Shown here: in pieces, positions 11,151-22,888 of the stretch
Layout: every line of letters begins with the position of its first letter
Position numbering within the stretch: the stretch's first letter is position 1
Assembly: GCA_023374025.1 (NCBI GenBank)
Contig: SIJG01000228.1
Span: 1 to 64,000 of the forward strand
Direction: 5' to 3'
From: Heterodera schachtii
Taxonomy: Eukaryota; Nematoda; Chromadorea; Rhabditida; Heteroderidae
DNA: 64,000 bases
The notes under the pieces: generated by a model
Databases searched by the model: none
The model's input: the letters and a program-made list of their open reading frames with translations, nothing else
What the model was told of the DNA's origin: nothing
Position numbers and translations under genes: made by a program

Positions 11151-12719
11151 TTGTTTTTGTTTGTTGGTTCTCATTTTTGTTATTAGTTATTACATAGTGC
11201 AATCAATCAATATTTGACTAAGTAAGACAGTAGAGATGGAAAGGAATGGGATAGAGTGTGAGCAAAAAAGGCACCTTTATTTCGTCCTCTCCATGGCTTG
11301 AAATGGTTTTCAACATCTCCTTTTTGTGTTTGGCATTCTGACATTAAAAAACCTTGGTAGATAATATGCACATAGGTAGTTCCTGAAAAATTAAAAATTC
11401 GTCGTAATTCTGCTCTTTTTCCTTCCTCCCCCCCCCCCCCCCGTTCCTCTCTCGTCCTGAAGACGTTCAGTTCATCGTCAGTCATCGTCAGCTTAATTTG
11501 TTACAATTTCCTTGGACATACACATATTTATCACTCACTCACATTGCTCTCCATTTTATTTGACTCGCCTTTTCTCATTGTATGGTTTTGCAAAATTTGG
11601 AAATTTCCCAGTTCTCTGGCAGCTCGTTTAGGAATATTTTCCCCCGAATTCGAGATTGATCAGAAACTGATCTCGGAACTCCAAATTCCCCACTGAACTC
11701 CTCCCATGTCAGATTAGCTTTCATTAATCCGTTTGTTTCTTCAACTTACGCTTCGCAGGTCATGGGAGGCCAACGGAATGCAACGCACAAAGTCGCGATC
11801 ACCGATCGCTTCGGCAACACTGGGCACTATTTCAATGGCTCAAAATTTTATGGGATTATTTAAAATAAAAATTTAAATTAAATTTAAATTTTTTAATTAC
11901 AAATTCGAGTCGCAATGCGCTTTGACAGCACCACATAAGTGTAGTCGGTGAGCTAAAATAATAATCTGAAATTAATTTTTAATTATTAATTGAAAAATAA
12001 TGAAACATTAAAATGACCGGGGGGGGGGGGGGGGGGGGAATGATCGAAAAAACCGCAAAAAAGCGGACAAAACAATCTTTTGTGCCCCCTTTTTTAGGGT
12101 CTTCGCCCCCATTTTGCCTCCTTTTTTGAAATTGAAAAACTTATGAAATTGTTAACAAATTCATTTAAAAATTCCAAATTTTTTTGATGAAATTTTCTTA
12201 TAAAAAATTTCTGAGCTTTTTTCAATTTCTGTAAAAAATTTTTGGAGGAAATGATACGGGGGGAACAAGCTGCTCCCTCCTCGGGCGCTGCACCATTTTA
12301 GACTCACGAAAGGGTGCACAAATAGTTATGCTCTCTCAAAATGAACAGTGAATTCAGAGACGAGTTCACTAGTGATCGGACTGCTTTTTCGACAAGAATG
12401 ATCTATCAATAAATCGAACGCCAATTCAGACCAGAACGGCCAATCGATCGCATTCAAAAATACATCAACAGTTGTCATATAGCCAATCCCATCTCATTTG
12501 AGGATCACACCCATTTTTCGTAAAGCTATTGTGATACCATGAAATATTAATTTAGTTGAACTTGAGCCAAGTTATGAATTTTATGTGTTACATAATTTTT
12601 GTTTCGAACCCATTGGCTGTTTTACAAAACGCGCAACCCCATTTTGGCACGTTTACGAAACGCGCATGGGTGGCCTTTTTTACGAAACGCATCAGCACGT
12701 TTTTAGTTGCTTTTAAGCC
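11151..12719. other. Spacer with one exon-like fragment
   Basis: No intact gene. After a CTTCGCAG acceptor at about 11758 a forward frame reads VMGGQRNATHKVAITDRFGN and ends within 40 residues. It could be an old exon, but I cannot assign it. Poly-C and poly-G runs lie at about 11430 and 12018-12037. The region 12640-12700 repeats ACGAAACGCGC. I do not find the usual array promoter block before S3. Confidence 0.35.
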
Positions 12720-13969
12720 ATGCGTTTTCCCCCAAAAATTTCACTCCCTAATGAGCTTCTATCCGAATTGGCTAATGCTTTTCGTTTCGATTTTCGTTTG
12801 GTCCGTTCTCCGAGTTTCTTCCTCCGTTTTTGATCACTTTCTCGCCAAAAGACAACAGAAAATTATTCAAAATGCTGAGTTGTATTTTCAACAGGTCAGT
12901 TAAGAATGGGGATACTAATTATATGGAAATTATATATTTCATCCTCCATATCATATTCGTGATCAGAAGCCTCGAAAATCCCGGGGTTTATCTTTTCCAT
13001 ATTTCTAGCACATTTCCTGAGGAGCATTTTAATGTGCCAAAGCATAGCTCTCCTCGCGGCGTGCGCTCGGGCCAAGTTTCATATGGTAATCCGCGCCATG
13101 TCCATTTGTATTTCAATAAATGTACGCCATTTTGGAAAGCCAAAATTCTAAGAGCAAATCAAACCGATGCTGCAGAAAATGTGGACGAAGGCACATTATA
13201 TGGAGGCCGAAAAAATTCGGGGGAGGTGAAAAAAGAGGGGGGGGGGGATTTTGGAAATTTAACATTAAAATGAAATTTCTAAGCCCACTTGGCCCAGTGG
13301 ACAAGTACCTAGTGCGCAAGAGGCACCCGTTTCCGGCGACAATTGCGGAGGCGTATCAGGTAAAGCACTGGTTTAATGAAAACTCGGTGGAATTCGATGG
13401 ACGAAAAGCATTTGTAAGGAATGCCATTTTACAGAGGAAAATACTCAAAAAGTATTATCTGACTGACCACTACCCTGACCCGACGGCGAAGAAGCAATTG
13501 GCACAATATACGGGTCTTACGCCGATGCAGAGTGATTATTAATTAATTAATGCAGGGTAATTAGTTAATGTTTCAAACCAGGGTAATTATTAATTAGTGC
13601 ATTGATTATACAGGGGTAAATAATAAAATTATTATTTAACAATTCCGAATTACATTTGTGGAAAATGAATTGTTTTAGACAAAATATTAAAATTAAAACC
13701 TAGCAAAATAAAAAATAAATAATTTATTTACATATATAATTTTAGTTGGCAATTGGTTCGAAAATCGACGAAAGAGGGACAGACACGAACAACAACAAAT
13801 GTCTGCTGATCTTCCGCTGCCGGTAGGGAAAAAATTATTATTTCGTGAAAATCGGAATTTGTTGTTCAGCAAATTGCCGATGAGACCAATTGCATTTCAA
13901 TTTGAGGCAAAAAAAAAGATTAACAGTTATATGTATTTTCCATTTAAAATAAAAATTAACAAAGTGTAA
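12720..13969 (+). pseudogene. S3: most canonical SIX homeodomain copy, 5' exons broken
   Basis: Exon 1 (12720-12894) has one extra T (CGTTTGGTCC for CGTTGGTCC), so it is 175 nt and out of frame. Exon 2 (about 12990-13080) and exon 3 (about 13105-13225) are recognisable but full of indels. The homeodomain exons are clean: 13284-13386, 13435-13531 and 13746-13969. They read PLGPVDKYLVRKRHPFPATI, then FNENS joined across a 48-nt intron to RKILKKYYLTDHYPDPTAKK, then QLAQYTGLTPMQ and IGNWFENRRKRDRHEQQQ. This is close to the Six3/6 signature (PLGPVDKYRVRKKFPLP, TPTQVGNWFKNRRQRDR), so this copy shows where the array came from. If intron 4 is not spliced it still reads through without a stop. It may be expressed in part or be a pseudogene. 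Confidence 0.65.
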
Positions 13970-14103
13970 TTAGTCATAATCGCCCAATTTAAGCTCTCTC
14001 TCCAGCCAAAATGCCATCTACTGTAGAAGGGCCGAACTTTTTAGATGTCAAGAAACAGATTTAAATTTGATTTGGTTATATTTTAATTAAAAACGAAATA
14101 GTT

Positions 14104-14503
14104 TTGATATTTTTAAAGCTTTTTCGAATAAGTATAATTATTAAAATCAAAAATTGTGTAAATTTTTCAAATGAACTTTTGCTCCTAACTTATAACATTA
14201 AAAATTTAAAAAAAATCATTGAAATTCAATTTAAAAATAAGCAGATTTATGACATTTTTAAATTAAATACATCACAAATAAAAGAAATAAATTCAAAAAT
14301 TTTAATTATTTTTTATACGATAATTTTTTAATTATTTTCATTTTTTAGTTATTTTGTGTTTTGTAGTTTGTTTTTTAGAAAATCCATTTTGTTTTTATGC
14401 ATATTTTTTCAAATTAAAAAAAATGGCTACGAATAAGAAAAAATTTAATCATTTTGCATTTATTAAAAAAAATTATACAACATTTGAAAATATTGTTACG
14501 AAA
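14104..14503. other. AT-rich region before the HTH gene
   Basis: Very AT-rich sequence after S3. A frame open from 14354 runs into the putative signal peptide gene at 14504, but its first part is low-complexity, so I treat it as upstream sequence. Confidence 0.4.
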
Positions 14504-16431
14504 ATGAATTTATTACTATTATTCTGTTTAATTTTAATTGGCCTAATTAATCTAATTGGATCAGAAAATAAAAAATTACAGCAAAAGTCATTTGGCGAAA
14601 TTTTTGGAGAAAAATGGGAAGAAAAAGAAGAAAAAAGAGAAATAATTGAAAAATATTGAAAAATATTATAAAATAAAAGAAAGAATAAAGCAAAAAAGAA
14701 GAAAACATTCATCAAAAGAATGGAATAAAATTAATTCAAAAATTGCGAAAAAATTGGGGACAAATCGAAAGAAAATTTATGAATGGATTAAAGAGTTTGA
14801 TCTTCAAAAACAAAAACATATAAGCTATAAATCAAAAACTGATGAAGAAAAATGGGAAATTGTACAAAAATTTATTGTAATGAAAAAGAAATAAAAAGAA
14901 AAAAGAAACATTCAAAAAAAGAATGGCACCAAAATTATAAAGAAATTAAATCCGTTCCCTGCCAGGGCTGGAGCGCGACCGCGATCCGCGATGCGCGATC
15001 CGCGATTCGCGGCATTTTTTTTTGCGCGATGCGCGGTCGCGGCCGCGGCAAATTTGAATGCGCGGTGCGCGGCCGCGGGATTTTTTTGTGCGCGGCGCGC
15101 CGCGCATTTTTAAGCACTGGTAAGAATGGGGGTCTGGTGAGAAAAGAGAAGGGAATTGGTGAGGAATGAGAAATTTTTGAGAAAAAAAAATTATTATTTA
15201 TTTCATTTAAAGCGTTTTTTCTAATAAATATTTGGGCTAGTGGCTAAACCTTCTGACCTTCATCCTTGTCTCTTGGGTTCAATTCCTCAACGGAACAGAA
15301 AGTTTTTCATGTTTTCTTTACATTATTTTAATTGAAATTTAATTAATAAAGAAAATATTCCAACTTTTATTTTGCTTTAATTTTTAAACAGCCTAAAATC
15401 ACAAATTAACTAAATATTTGGTCATTTTTTGACAAATTCTGTTAACTAATCTCACTGAAAATATCAAAATTTTCCGGCGGCGCCTATCGGCACCGCCGCC
15501 CCCCCCCCCCACAATGTTCCCAAAAGGTTTTTTGGAAAAACCGCCCACAAAAACGCGATTTAAAAAATTAATAGATTGTTAATTTATTCAAAAAAAATCC
15601 AGAATTTTGGACTCAGAAAATCCAAGACTCCCCCGCATGAAAATTTTAAAAAAAATTTCTATATAATGGAAAAATTCTTCGAATGCCTCCCCCAAACGAA
15701 AATAAAAAAATTTAACGGGTACATATTTTAATATAGGCAATTTTCGTAACAAATTGCAGTCAAATTTTCAAATTTTTTTTCAAAAAATTTTCACTTGGGA
15801 AAATTTTATTGATTAAATTGAAATTTTTGAAAATTTTGTTTTTAAATGCGCGGTCCGCGGCCGCGGCAATTTGAATGCGCGGTGCGCGGCCGCGGTTTTT
15901 TTTTTTTGCGCGATGCGCGGTCGCGGCCGCGGCAATTTGAATGCGCGATGCGCGGCCGCGGTTTTTTTCTGTGCGCGCTCCAGCCCTGTTCCCTGCTCAT
16001 TATTGTCTTATTTTAAGGTATAACAAAGAAAATTTCTAAACAGCAAACGCATGAAAAAATTGAACAATTTGAAAAAGTGAAAGAAGAATTTGTAAAAAAA
16101 TTCAATTTGAAAATGACAATGAAAATTGAAACAAAAATCGCAACAAAATTGGGAGTTGTGCCGAAAACAATTTATAGATGGAAAAAAAAATTCGGTTTAA
16201 TCATTCGTAATATTTTTAATTATTAAAATTTATGAATTTTTTTAAATTTATTTTTTGCTTTTCTTTTAAGATGAAAGAAAATTTTATTCGGACGGTGAAA
16301 AAATGGAATATGTGAAAAGAAGTGAGGAAATGGAAATAAGAAATCCAAAAATAAGTATGAGAAAAATTTCCGAAACATTGGGCATTCCAATTCAGAATTT
16401 AAGTCGTTGGAAGAAGAAATTCGGCACGTGA
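14504..16431 (+). pseudogene. Putative secreted helix-turn-helix repeat protein, decayed
   Basis: Starts MNLLLLFCLILIGLINLIGS, a clear signal peptide, then FGEIFGEKWEEKEEKREIIE. Four related modules follow, each ending in a turn plus an aromatic-basic helix: KIAKKLGTNRKKIYEWIKEF; a truncated one (KKKHSKKEWHQNYKEIK); KIATKLGVVPKTIYRWKKKF (exon 16018-16194); and KISETLGIPIQNLSRWKKKF (exon 16271-16431, stop TGA). The modules resemble transposase or homeodomain-like HTH units. Breaks: a perfect 10-bp tandem duplication TTGAAAAATA (14646-14655, 14656-14665) shifts the frame, a second shift lies near 14876, and a transposon (14963-15988) interrupts module 2. The function is unknown. A secreted DNA-binding-like protein would be unusual. 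A similar broken copy lies at 61.3 kb. Confidence 0.6.
14963..15988. mobile_element. hAT-like MITE with CG-rich palindromic ends
   Basis: 1026 bp, beginning CAGGGCTGGAGCGCG and ending CGCGCTCCAGCCCTG, with exact 8-bp duplications TTCCCTGC (14955-14962, 15989-15996). Subterminal regions are strings of GCGCGGTCGCGGCCGCGG. No transposase frame. It interrupts the HTH gene. Confidence 0.88.
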
Positions 16432-16675
16432 TTTTTTTCTTTTTTTTAATTAATTTCTTTTTTCTTTAGTTTTTTTTAGGTTTTTTTATAGCTTCGATAA
16501 CTAAAAGGGCTCAATTTCACGGTTCAAAATTTGGTTTTTTGCTTTTTCTTTTTAGAAAAATTATATTTTTTTTAGGTTTTTTGATTTTTCTTTGACCTAG
16601 TTTTAGCTTGGTTAAAATAAATTTTATACGGTGACACCTTGCCAAATTGACATTTCGCTATGTGTCAATTTTCTG

Positions 16676-17167
16676 GGATCTAGGAAAATCCGACACTGGA
16701 AAATCCGTTCCGACACCGCTGGAAAATCCGACACTAGCGGAAGACCCGAACTGGAAAATCCGACACCATCATTAAATTTTAAAATAATTTTTGATAGTAC
16801 TGAAGTTATTAAAATAAATATTCTTATTGCCATAATCTATCTAGGTAGGCATATGAATATTTTTTGTATGCCCTTTTTTGATTATCTCTAAAAAATAATT
16901 AAAATAATCTCTGTGATCCTTGGGAAACGAGAATGTAAATAGTGCTTAACAATTTTTAACATATGGATGAGGGATATTCTCCATATTCACCTGGACCTAA
17001 TACTCCCCAGGCAACCGAAGTTGATCAGATCATTCGTGAAAAATCGACGCAAAAAAACAATTCTCGGTAAATTCAATTCAAAAACTTGCTAAGCCTAGGC
17101 AGATATTAACTCAAACAATCTAAAATTTTGTTTTAATTTAAAGTTAGTGTCGGATTTTCCGGCTCCC
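16676..17167. mobile_element. TIR element carrying an exon-like fragment (Pack-type)
   Basis: 492 bp. The left end GGATCTAGGAAAATCCGACA is inverse to the right end (TGTCGGATTTTCCGGCTCCC). Flanks are AATTTTCTG (16667-16675) and ATTTTTCTG (17168-17176), a 9-bp duplication with one mismatch. The left end repeats GGAAAATCCGACAC. The interior holds a first-exon-like segment, 16963-17066: MDEGYSPYSPGPNTPQATEV onward, ending at a good donor (CG|GTAAAT). Mutator-like elements make 9-bp duplications and often capture host exons. Confidence 0.65.
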
Positions 17168-17289
17168 ATTTTTCTGTGCAGAGAAAAAAAACCTTGTTAT
17201 ATTTCCATGTTCCTTTTTTCTTTGTAATTACTCTCATATTGGTCTACTATCTCTTTATATGAACTGATAAAAGGCAACAGTGTTTACTT

Positions 17290-17435
17290 CAGGGTTCGTA
17301 TTCGTCATTGGATTCCAAGGACGTCCTTGGAATTTGACTCTCTTCCTTTGAAATAAAAATGTCCTTGGATTTCATGAATTTTCCCCATTATGTCCTTGCA
17401 AATCGGCATACACGTTTTAGACGATACGAACCCTG
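17290..17435. mobile_element. Short hAT-like MITE
   Basis: 146 bp, beginning CAGGGTTCGTATTCGTC and ending GACGATACGAACCCTG, flanked by exact 8-bp duplications GTTTACTT (17282-17289, 17436-17443). Confidence 0.9.
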
Positions 17436-17580
17436 GTTTACTTGGCTCTATAAAATTTTTTTTTGAAATAATATTTTGCACTATTGGTTTTTAAAAGGTT
17501 TGTATATTATTTTTTTTTCATTAAAAAATAATAATGGCTGAGCTTTTAACATTAAAAAAATCTTTCCGATGCTTTTCGGG

Positions 17581-18375
17581 GTCGTTGATCATTAAATCCG
17601 GCAGGGGGAAGTTTGGGCAAAATAGGAAGTACGCGTTCCGGTATTGTCATGTCAATAAAGCCGGGTGTTCGGGTCTAACCCCGTGCGGAAACTTATACAT
17701 GTCTAACGCTAATTTTAGACAGCTAAAGAAAGAATGCGAAAAGAAAAAATGTATGAAGAAATGGGTAAATTGTTTGTCTTCGGGTGGGAACCGAACCCAG
17801 GCCTACACCCAATCCATGGGCAGCTATACCACTGAGCTATCGATATATTTCTCTTCCCGATGGAAATTTAATTATGCCCATGAAACATGAATTAAAACTT
17901 TAAAATCAACGAGGAGAAATTTTAAACCATTTTTTTATTTATATTATTATGCAAATGATGCTAAAATGAAAAAAAAACTTGCGTACCCGCCCGTTGTATG
18001 GATTGGGATTCAAAAAATTCTCGGATAAAGCCGGATTAATTCTGCAATTTGCAAAAAAATGGTTTGAATAAGGAGGTCTGGACGCAATTCCAAAACAAAT
18101 TTTTTGTACAAATGAGACACACATAAACATGCATACTTTTTTCATTGGAGATGGAGACATTAAAACAACTACCTAATTTGACATAAAATTCCACATTTTA
18201 AAAATAATTTATTGTGTTATTTATTTAAAATTAATAATTAACAAATTCATTAGTCATTATCAACAAATTTAAGCTCTCTTCCACCAAAATGCCACCTGAG
18301 GCTAAATTGGAGAAAGAGGAGGACGATCTTTTTGATGAAATGCCTCCATTCACTAATTTGTTTTTGCTTAATTGA
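17581..18375 (+). pseudogene. Orphan 3' end of an array unit
   Basis: From 17581 the sequence matches intron 6 of S8 (AAGTTTGGGCAAAATAGGAAG, GCCGGGTGTTCGG, GCTAATTTTAGACAGCTAAA) and includes the antisense tRNA-like element. It ends in a clean exon 7 at 18274-18375 after an ATTTAAG acceptor: LSSTKMPPEAKLEKEEDDLF, then DEMPPFTNLFLLN and a stop. Exons 1-6 are missing upstream, so this is a truncated unit left by a deletion or rearrangement. Confidence 0.7.
17775..17842 (-). ncRNA. tRNA-like element (orphan unit)
   Basis: The minus strand has TAGCTCAGTGGTATAGC and GGGTTCGGTTCCCACCC. The D stem is imperfect (GCTC/TAGC), so it is probably a relic. Confidence 0.5.
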
Positions 18376-18735
18376 AGCCATGATGAATAAAAGCATGCAT
18401 TTTTTCCTCTTGGTAAATCAAAAAAAAAAAAAAAAGTTTTCCAAGATTATTTTAAAAAAATAATATGTTTAATATGTTTTTCTAGAGAATGAAAATTCAT
18501 TCGATTTGCTTGTCACTCGAATCGAAAATGAGCCATTAATATTTTAAATACATTTTTTCAAAAGTTTTTGCTGAAATTAAATTTTTCGTGCTTTAAACCG
18601 GTTGAAACATCGTTTCTTTTTAATTGTTTCGCACCTCGAGAACTATTTTTTATAATTATTAATGGTCATTAGTGATTGGTTGGAACTCGGTTTGGACGCT
18701 TTTTTAGGCGGACCCAATACGGCCTTTTCCATTCA

Positions 18736-18803
18736 TTTTGCCCATATTAGTCCAATTGATTTTCGCCGTTTTTGTGTTCCTTTGTCCTCCTCCAATGAAT
18801 GAC
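18736..18803 (+). promoter_or_regulatory. Conserved upstream block, S4
   Basis: ATATTAGTCCAATTGATTTT, then CGCCGTTTTTGTGTTCC, TTTGTCCTCC and CCAATGAATG, about 175 bp before exon 1 of S4. Confidence 0.5.
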
Positions 18804-18977
18804 GCCAAAATTCTCTCACTAAACCACGCCAAGCCTAATTTTTCTAATTTTTAGTAATTAATTCCCCATTATTTAACCATCAAAAAAATCCGTTTTTTTT
18901 CCAACGAGCGCAAAACCGGCATTTTTCGAAAATGAACTTTTGCTTTCGCGAAAATATTGTTAAAATAATTTTAAGCC

Positions 18978-21701
18978 ATGCGCTTTCCCCCAAAAATTCA
19001 ACTTCCTCCTGAACTTCTTTCCGAGTTGGCCAATGCTTTTCGTTTCGACTTTCATTGGTCCATTCCCCGAGTTTCTTCCTCCATTTTTGATCACTTTCTC
19101 GCCAAACGACAGCAGAAAATTCTTCAAAATATTGAGTTGAAATTTCAACAGGTCAGTTAAGAACATCAAAAATGACAAAATTAAATGGGTAATTAGTAAT
19201 AGGAGAAAGGAAGGCTTAGGATAATTCCGAAAAAAATAATTTAAAATCGGCCAATTTTGAAATGTTCTCTGATCATTGATCAATTATGGGTTATTATTCT
19301 TTTACTTTCAGTTGCATGAACAGCATGGGGGGTCGGACAATGTTGGTCAAAAGTTGGCAAAATTTCAAAACAAAATCTCTCTGCCAATCTCCAATGTTTC
19401 AATACACGAAGCTGTGGTTGCGGCACACATTCTGATCAGCGTACATACGGTAATAAGACAATCGGGGGCATACGGTACCGAAAAAAGTATTAAAGTTACT
19501 GTATACGCCCCAATTAGAGTTCAGATTTTGGAAAAAGCCTGAACATGGCCTGGGTTCTATGTTAGAATTGGACCTGGATTTCCTGGACAAAAATACAGGT
19601 TGTCGAAAAATGGCCTGCTGGACCTGGGCCGAGGAAAAGCCCAGACTTGGAGTTGATATTGAATGAATGCGCATTTCTTCGAGTTTTACGATGTTTGGGG
19701 AAGCACGGTATTGACACAAAGATTACTGTAACAGTTTGGGTTAGTGCCGTTCCGTGAAGAAGACATATTCAATGAGATTGGTGTAAATTTGTGCAAGTGT
19801 TAAAAATATAAAACGAATTATAATATAAGATTAAACTAAATGGACGCCCAGTTCCCTTAATTTGCCTTAATTAAAGGGCAATTTCAATCATCTGTACGCC
19901 TTTTTGGAAAGCCACAAATTCGTACGACAAATCCATCCAAAACTGCAGAAAATTTGGTGGTACGCACATTTTTTGGAGGCCGAAAAAACGCAGGGGAAGA
20001 GGTGAAAATTGGAGAAGAAAAATTAGAAATTTTCAAATAAATTGGAAAATTGGAAATTTAAAATGAATTTTTAAGCGAACTTAGCCCATTAGAAAAGTAC
20101 AAAGTGCGCGAAAAGTATCCGTTGCCGCCGACAATTTGGGACGGACAACGGAAAAATGGCTTCTTTAGCGAAAATACGGTGAATAATTAATTAATTAAAA
20201 GCATTTTGATCAGGGATATGCCGAAAAATTTGCAAGATTTCGGCAATTTGTTGGGGATTGGCATGCTTTCAAGTGGCCAAGAATTCACCTTAAATTAACA
20301 ATTTTACAATAATACATAAATTAGGCTTTTTTTAATCGTGTTTAAAAATTGTGCTTATTTTGACCAATTTTAGTAAATTTTTAATAGTAATTTTAATTTA
20401 ATGTTAAGCCGGAGCGCCGTCCAGGATGCCGAAAAATGACCTGCTTGAGAGTTTTTTGAGGGCATCGGCACACCCCTAATTTAACACATATATTATTTGA
20501 GATATCCGCCTCACCCCTTCCCATTTTCACAGATTACACTGCTTAATGAGCAATTCATTAGAAAGAATTACTTGTCCCAGGCCGATAGGTGGGAGCTGGC
20601 GGAAGCGACGGGCCTTTCGACGGCACAAAGTAATTAATTTAAAAAATTAATTCAGAATAATTAGTGATTAATTAGCATAGTTTAATAATTTAATTTTGGT
20701 GCAAAGCAATTATGGTCATTAGTTACTGATTGTTTATGCGGGGTAATTAATTAAAATCAATTAACCTGGCTATTTGAGTTGCAATGCCTGAAATAGAAAT
20801 CCTTATTCAAATATATTCGGTAAAAATTGCATTTTTTGATACAAATATATTTATTAGAGCGCGTCGGGAGCGGGAGTTTTCGGGATTCGCGCTCCCGTAA
20901 ATTTTCAATACAGGAGTAAAAATACACGCGAAGAATTGAGTTTTTTTGGTGAAATCAATTATTTTGATTGAAAAATCTGTAAAATACTTAATTAAAATTT
21001 AAAGAAAAATTTTTCCTGGTGGCTATCGGCACCGCCGCCTTAAAATTGAATTTTTTGAAAGAAGAAATTATTAAAATTAATTCGAAGCAATTTTGTAAAT
21101 TCTCTGATTTTTGACTAAAATCTGATTTTTTGATTTCAAAGTTCTGCTTAATTATTTTTATGTATTTTTTTCTTTAATAAAAGGATTGTCCTTCAAATTT
21201 GTGCATTAAATATATTTTGTGAGTATTTAATTAATTTACGAATGACTCCCGATCCCGCCCGAGCAAAACAAATATATATCATAATTTTATATGAAAATTT
21301 TAGTTGGCAATTGGCTCAAGAATCAACGAATGAAAGAGAAAAAGGCATGGAGAGCGGAAAGAGTCAGTTTGACGAAATTTTAGGGGGAAATTAGGACAAA
21401 ATTAAAAAGCGATTTTCTAAGCCGGGTATTCATGTCTAAAGCCGAACGGAAAATAATATGTTGAAGCTAATGTCTGGGTTAAACTCCCAAAAAAAATTTT
21501 TTAATTGGCCAAAATGATGAATTAATGGTATAATGATATTTTATTTAAAATAAACAATTAGCAAATGTGTCACATTAGTCATAATCAACCAAATTTAAGC
21601 TCGCTTATTTCGCCAAAATGTCAGCTGATGAATTGGAAGAGAAAAAGAACGAACTTTGGGGTCCGACAGAAAAGAAAAAACGAAAAGAAACAGAAGAATA
21701 A
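18978..21701 (+). CDS. S4: F-box-like/SIX homeodomain protein
   Basis: Seven intact exons: 18978-19151, 19312-19449, 19877-20001, 20076-20178, 20533-20629, 21304-21362, 21600-21701; 265 aa. Residues 1-58: F-box-like module (QLPPELLSELANAFRFDF, RVSSSIFDHFLAKRQ). Residues 59-146: partial SIX domain (EAVVAAHILISVHT joined to GNFNHLYAFLESHKF). About 150-232: homeodomain, LSPLEKYKVREKYPLPPTIW to IGNWLKNQRMKEKKAWRAER. N51 is kept; the second arginine of WFxNRR is changed (NQR). Tail 233-265 ends GPTEKKKRKETEE, a probable nuclear signal. Exon 5 is identical in sequence to that of S7. All splice phases (0, 0, 2, 0, 1, 0) agree with the other members, which supports a working gene. Intron 5 holds an AT-rich insert with inverse ends around GCGTCGGGAGCGGGAG and TCCCGATCCCGCCC. 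Confidence 0.8.
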
Positions 21702-21740
21702 ACGAAAACGGAGCACAGAAAAGGAGGGCGAAGAGAAGAG

Positions 21741-21797
21741 AAGGGCACGGCACAATTTGACAAGAAATGCCATACTCACATATTTTGAATAAATGCC
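21741..21797 (+). terminator. Conserved 3' end with AATAAA, S4
   Basis: AAGGGCACGGCACAATTTGA, ATGCCATACTCACATATTTT, and AATAAA at 21788-21793, about 40-90 bp after the stop. Confidence 0.5.
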
Positions 21798-22888
21798 AAA
21801 AGAATTACAAAATGAATACCGCAATAAAAATAAATCAAATGTTAAAAATTCACAGATAAAAACTAGGAAATTATGAGAAGAATTCAAATTCTATTATCAT
21901 CTAATCCGAAAGTGGAGCAAAGAAAAATTTAATAGAAATTAAAAAAATAAATTATATTTTATTAAAAATTAAAAAATTAATTCTGAAATGAAAATAAATA
22001 AAAAAAATCGCAAAATATTCGAGTTATTTTCAGTGTTTCTGAAAATCAATTTGAGAGAATAAAAATTTCAATTTTCTTAAAATAAATAAAATTTTCGTAA
22101 AAAAATAAGTCTAAAATGAAAAAATTTCGATTTTTTTAAATTTTCTTTAAAATTAATCAATTTCAGCTTTATTTGGTTTTTTCTTTTAACATAAAAAAAA
22201 CTCATTATTACTACAAATTTTTTATTTTCTGGAAAGCCCATCATTAGGGGCGTATCATTCGCATTGAAAACTCAACCTTTAGGGGTGTTTTGCCAAAACT
22301 TCGGGTAATTTACCCGAAGTTCGAAGTCCGAGGCTCAAAAACCCGCAGTTTCCGATTCTCGAAGTCGGAGTTTCGCACATCTCTGACGTGGGCTGCTGCT
22401 ATCTTTGTGCCAAAATTAGAAGATTTTCTATTTCTTTTTGCCATCTGTCCTCCTGCTGATTTTGAGGATATTAGTCCGATTGATTTTTGCCGTCTTTTTT
22501 ATGTTCCTTTTGCCCTCCTCCAATGAATGACCGACCACCAACTCATTCACTCATTAATTATTCACTTCCAAAACCTACATTTGAGTTAACTCCCGTTTTC
22601 CGTCAATTCATTAATTATTTGAAAGTTATTTTTATGCCATGGATTGCCCCCTAATCAATTATTTTAATTGCTAAACAATGAGATTTCACCAAATTCAACT
22701 GCCCCTTAATTAGATAATCAATTATTTTAATTGCTTTTAAGCCATGCGCTTTCCCCTCAAAGTTCAACTGCTCCAAAATTAATTATAATTAACAACTAGT
22801 TTAATTGCTATTAAGCCATGAGATTGACCAAATTCAACTGCCTCTTAATTAGTTCATTAATCAAATATTTTTCAATTGCTTTAAGGCC
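21798..22888. other. Spacer S4-S5 with repeated start modules
   Basis: AT-rich DNA, then the conserved upstream block (22470-22530). From about 22600 there are several copies of a 60-90 bp module, ATTGCTTTTAAGCCATG plus GCGCTTTCCC or GATTG..., at about 22637, 22743 and 22818. The last one (22889) starts S5. No other coding sequence is seen. Confidence 0.5.
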
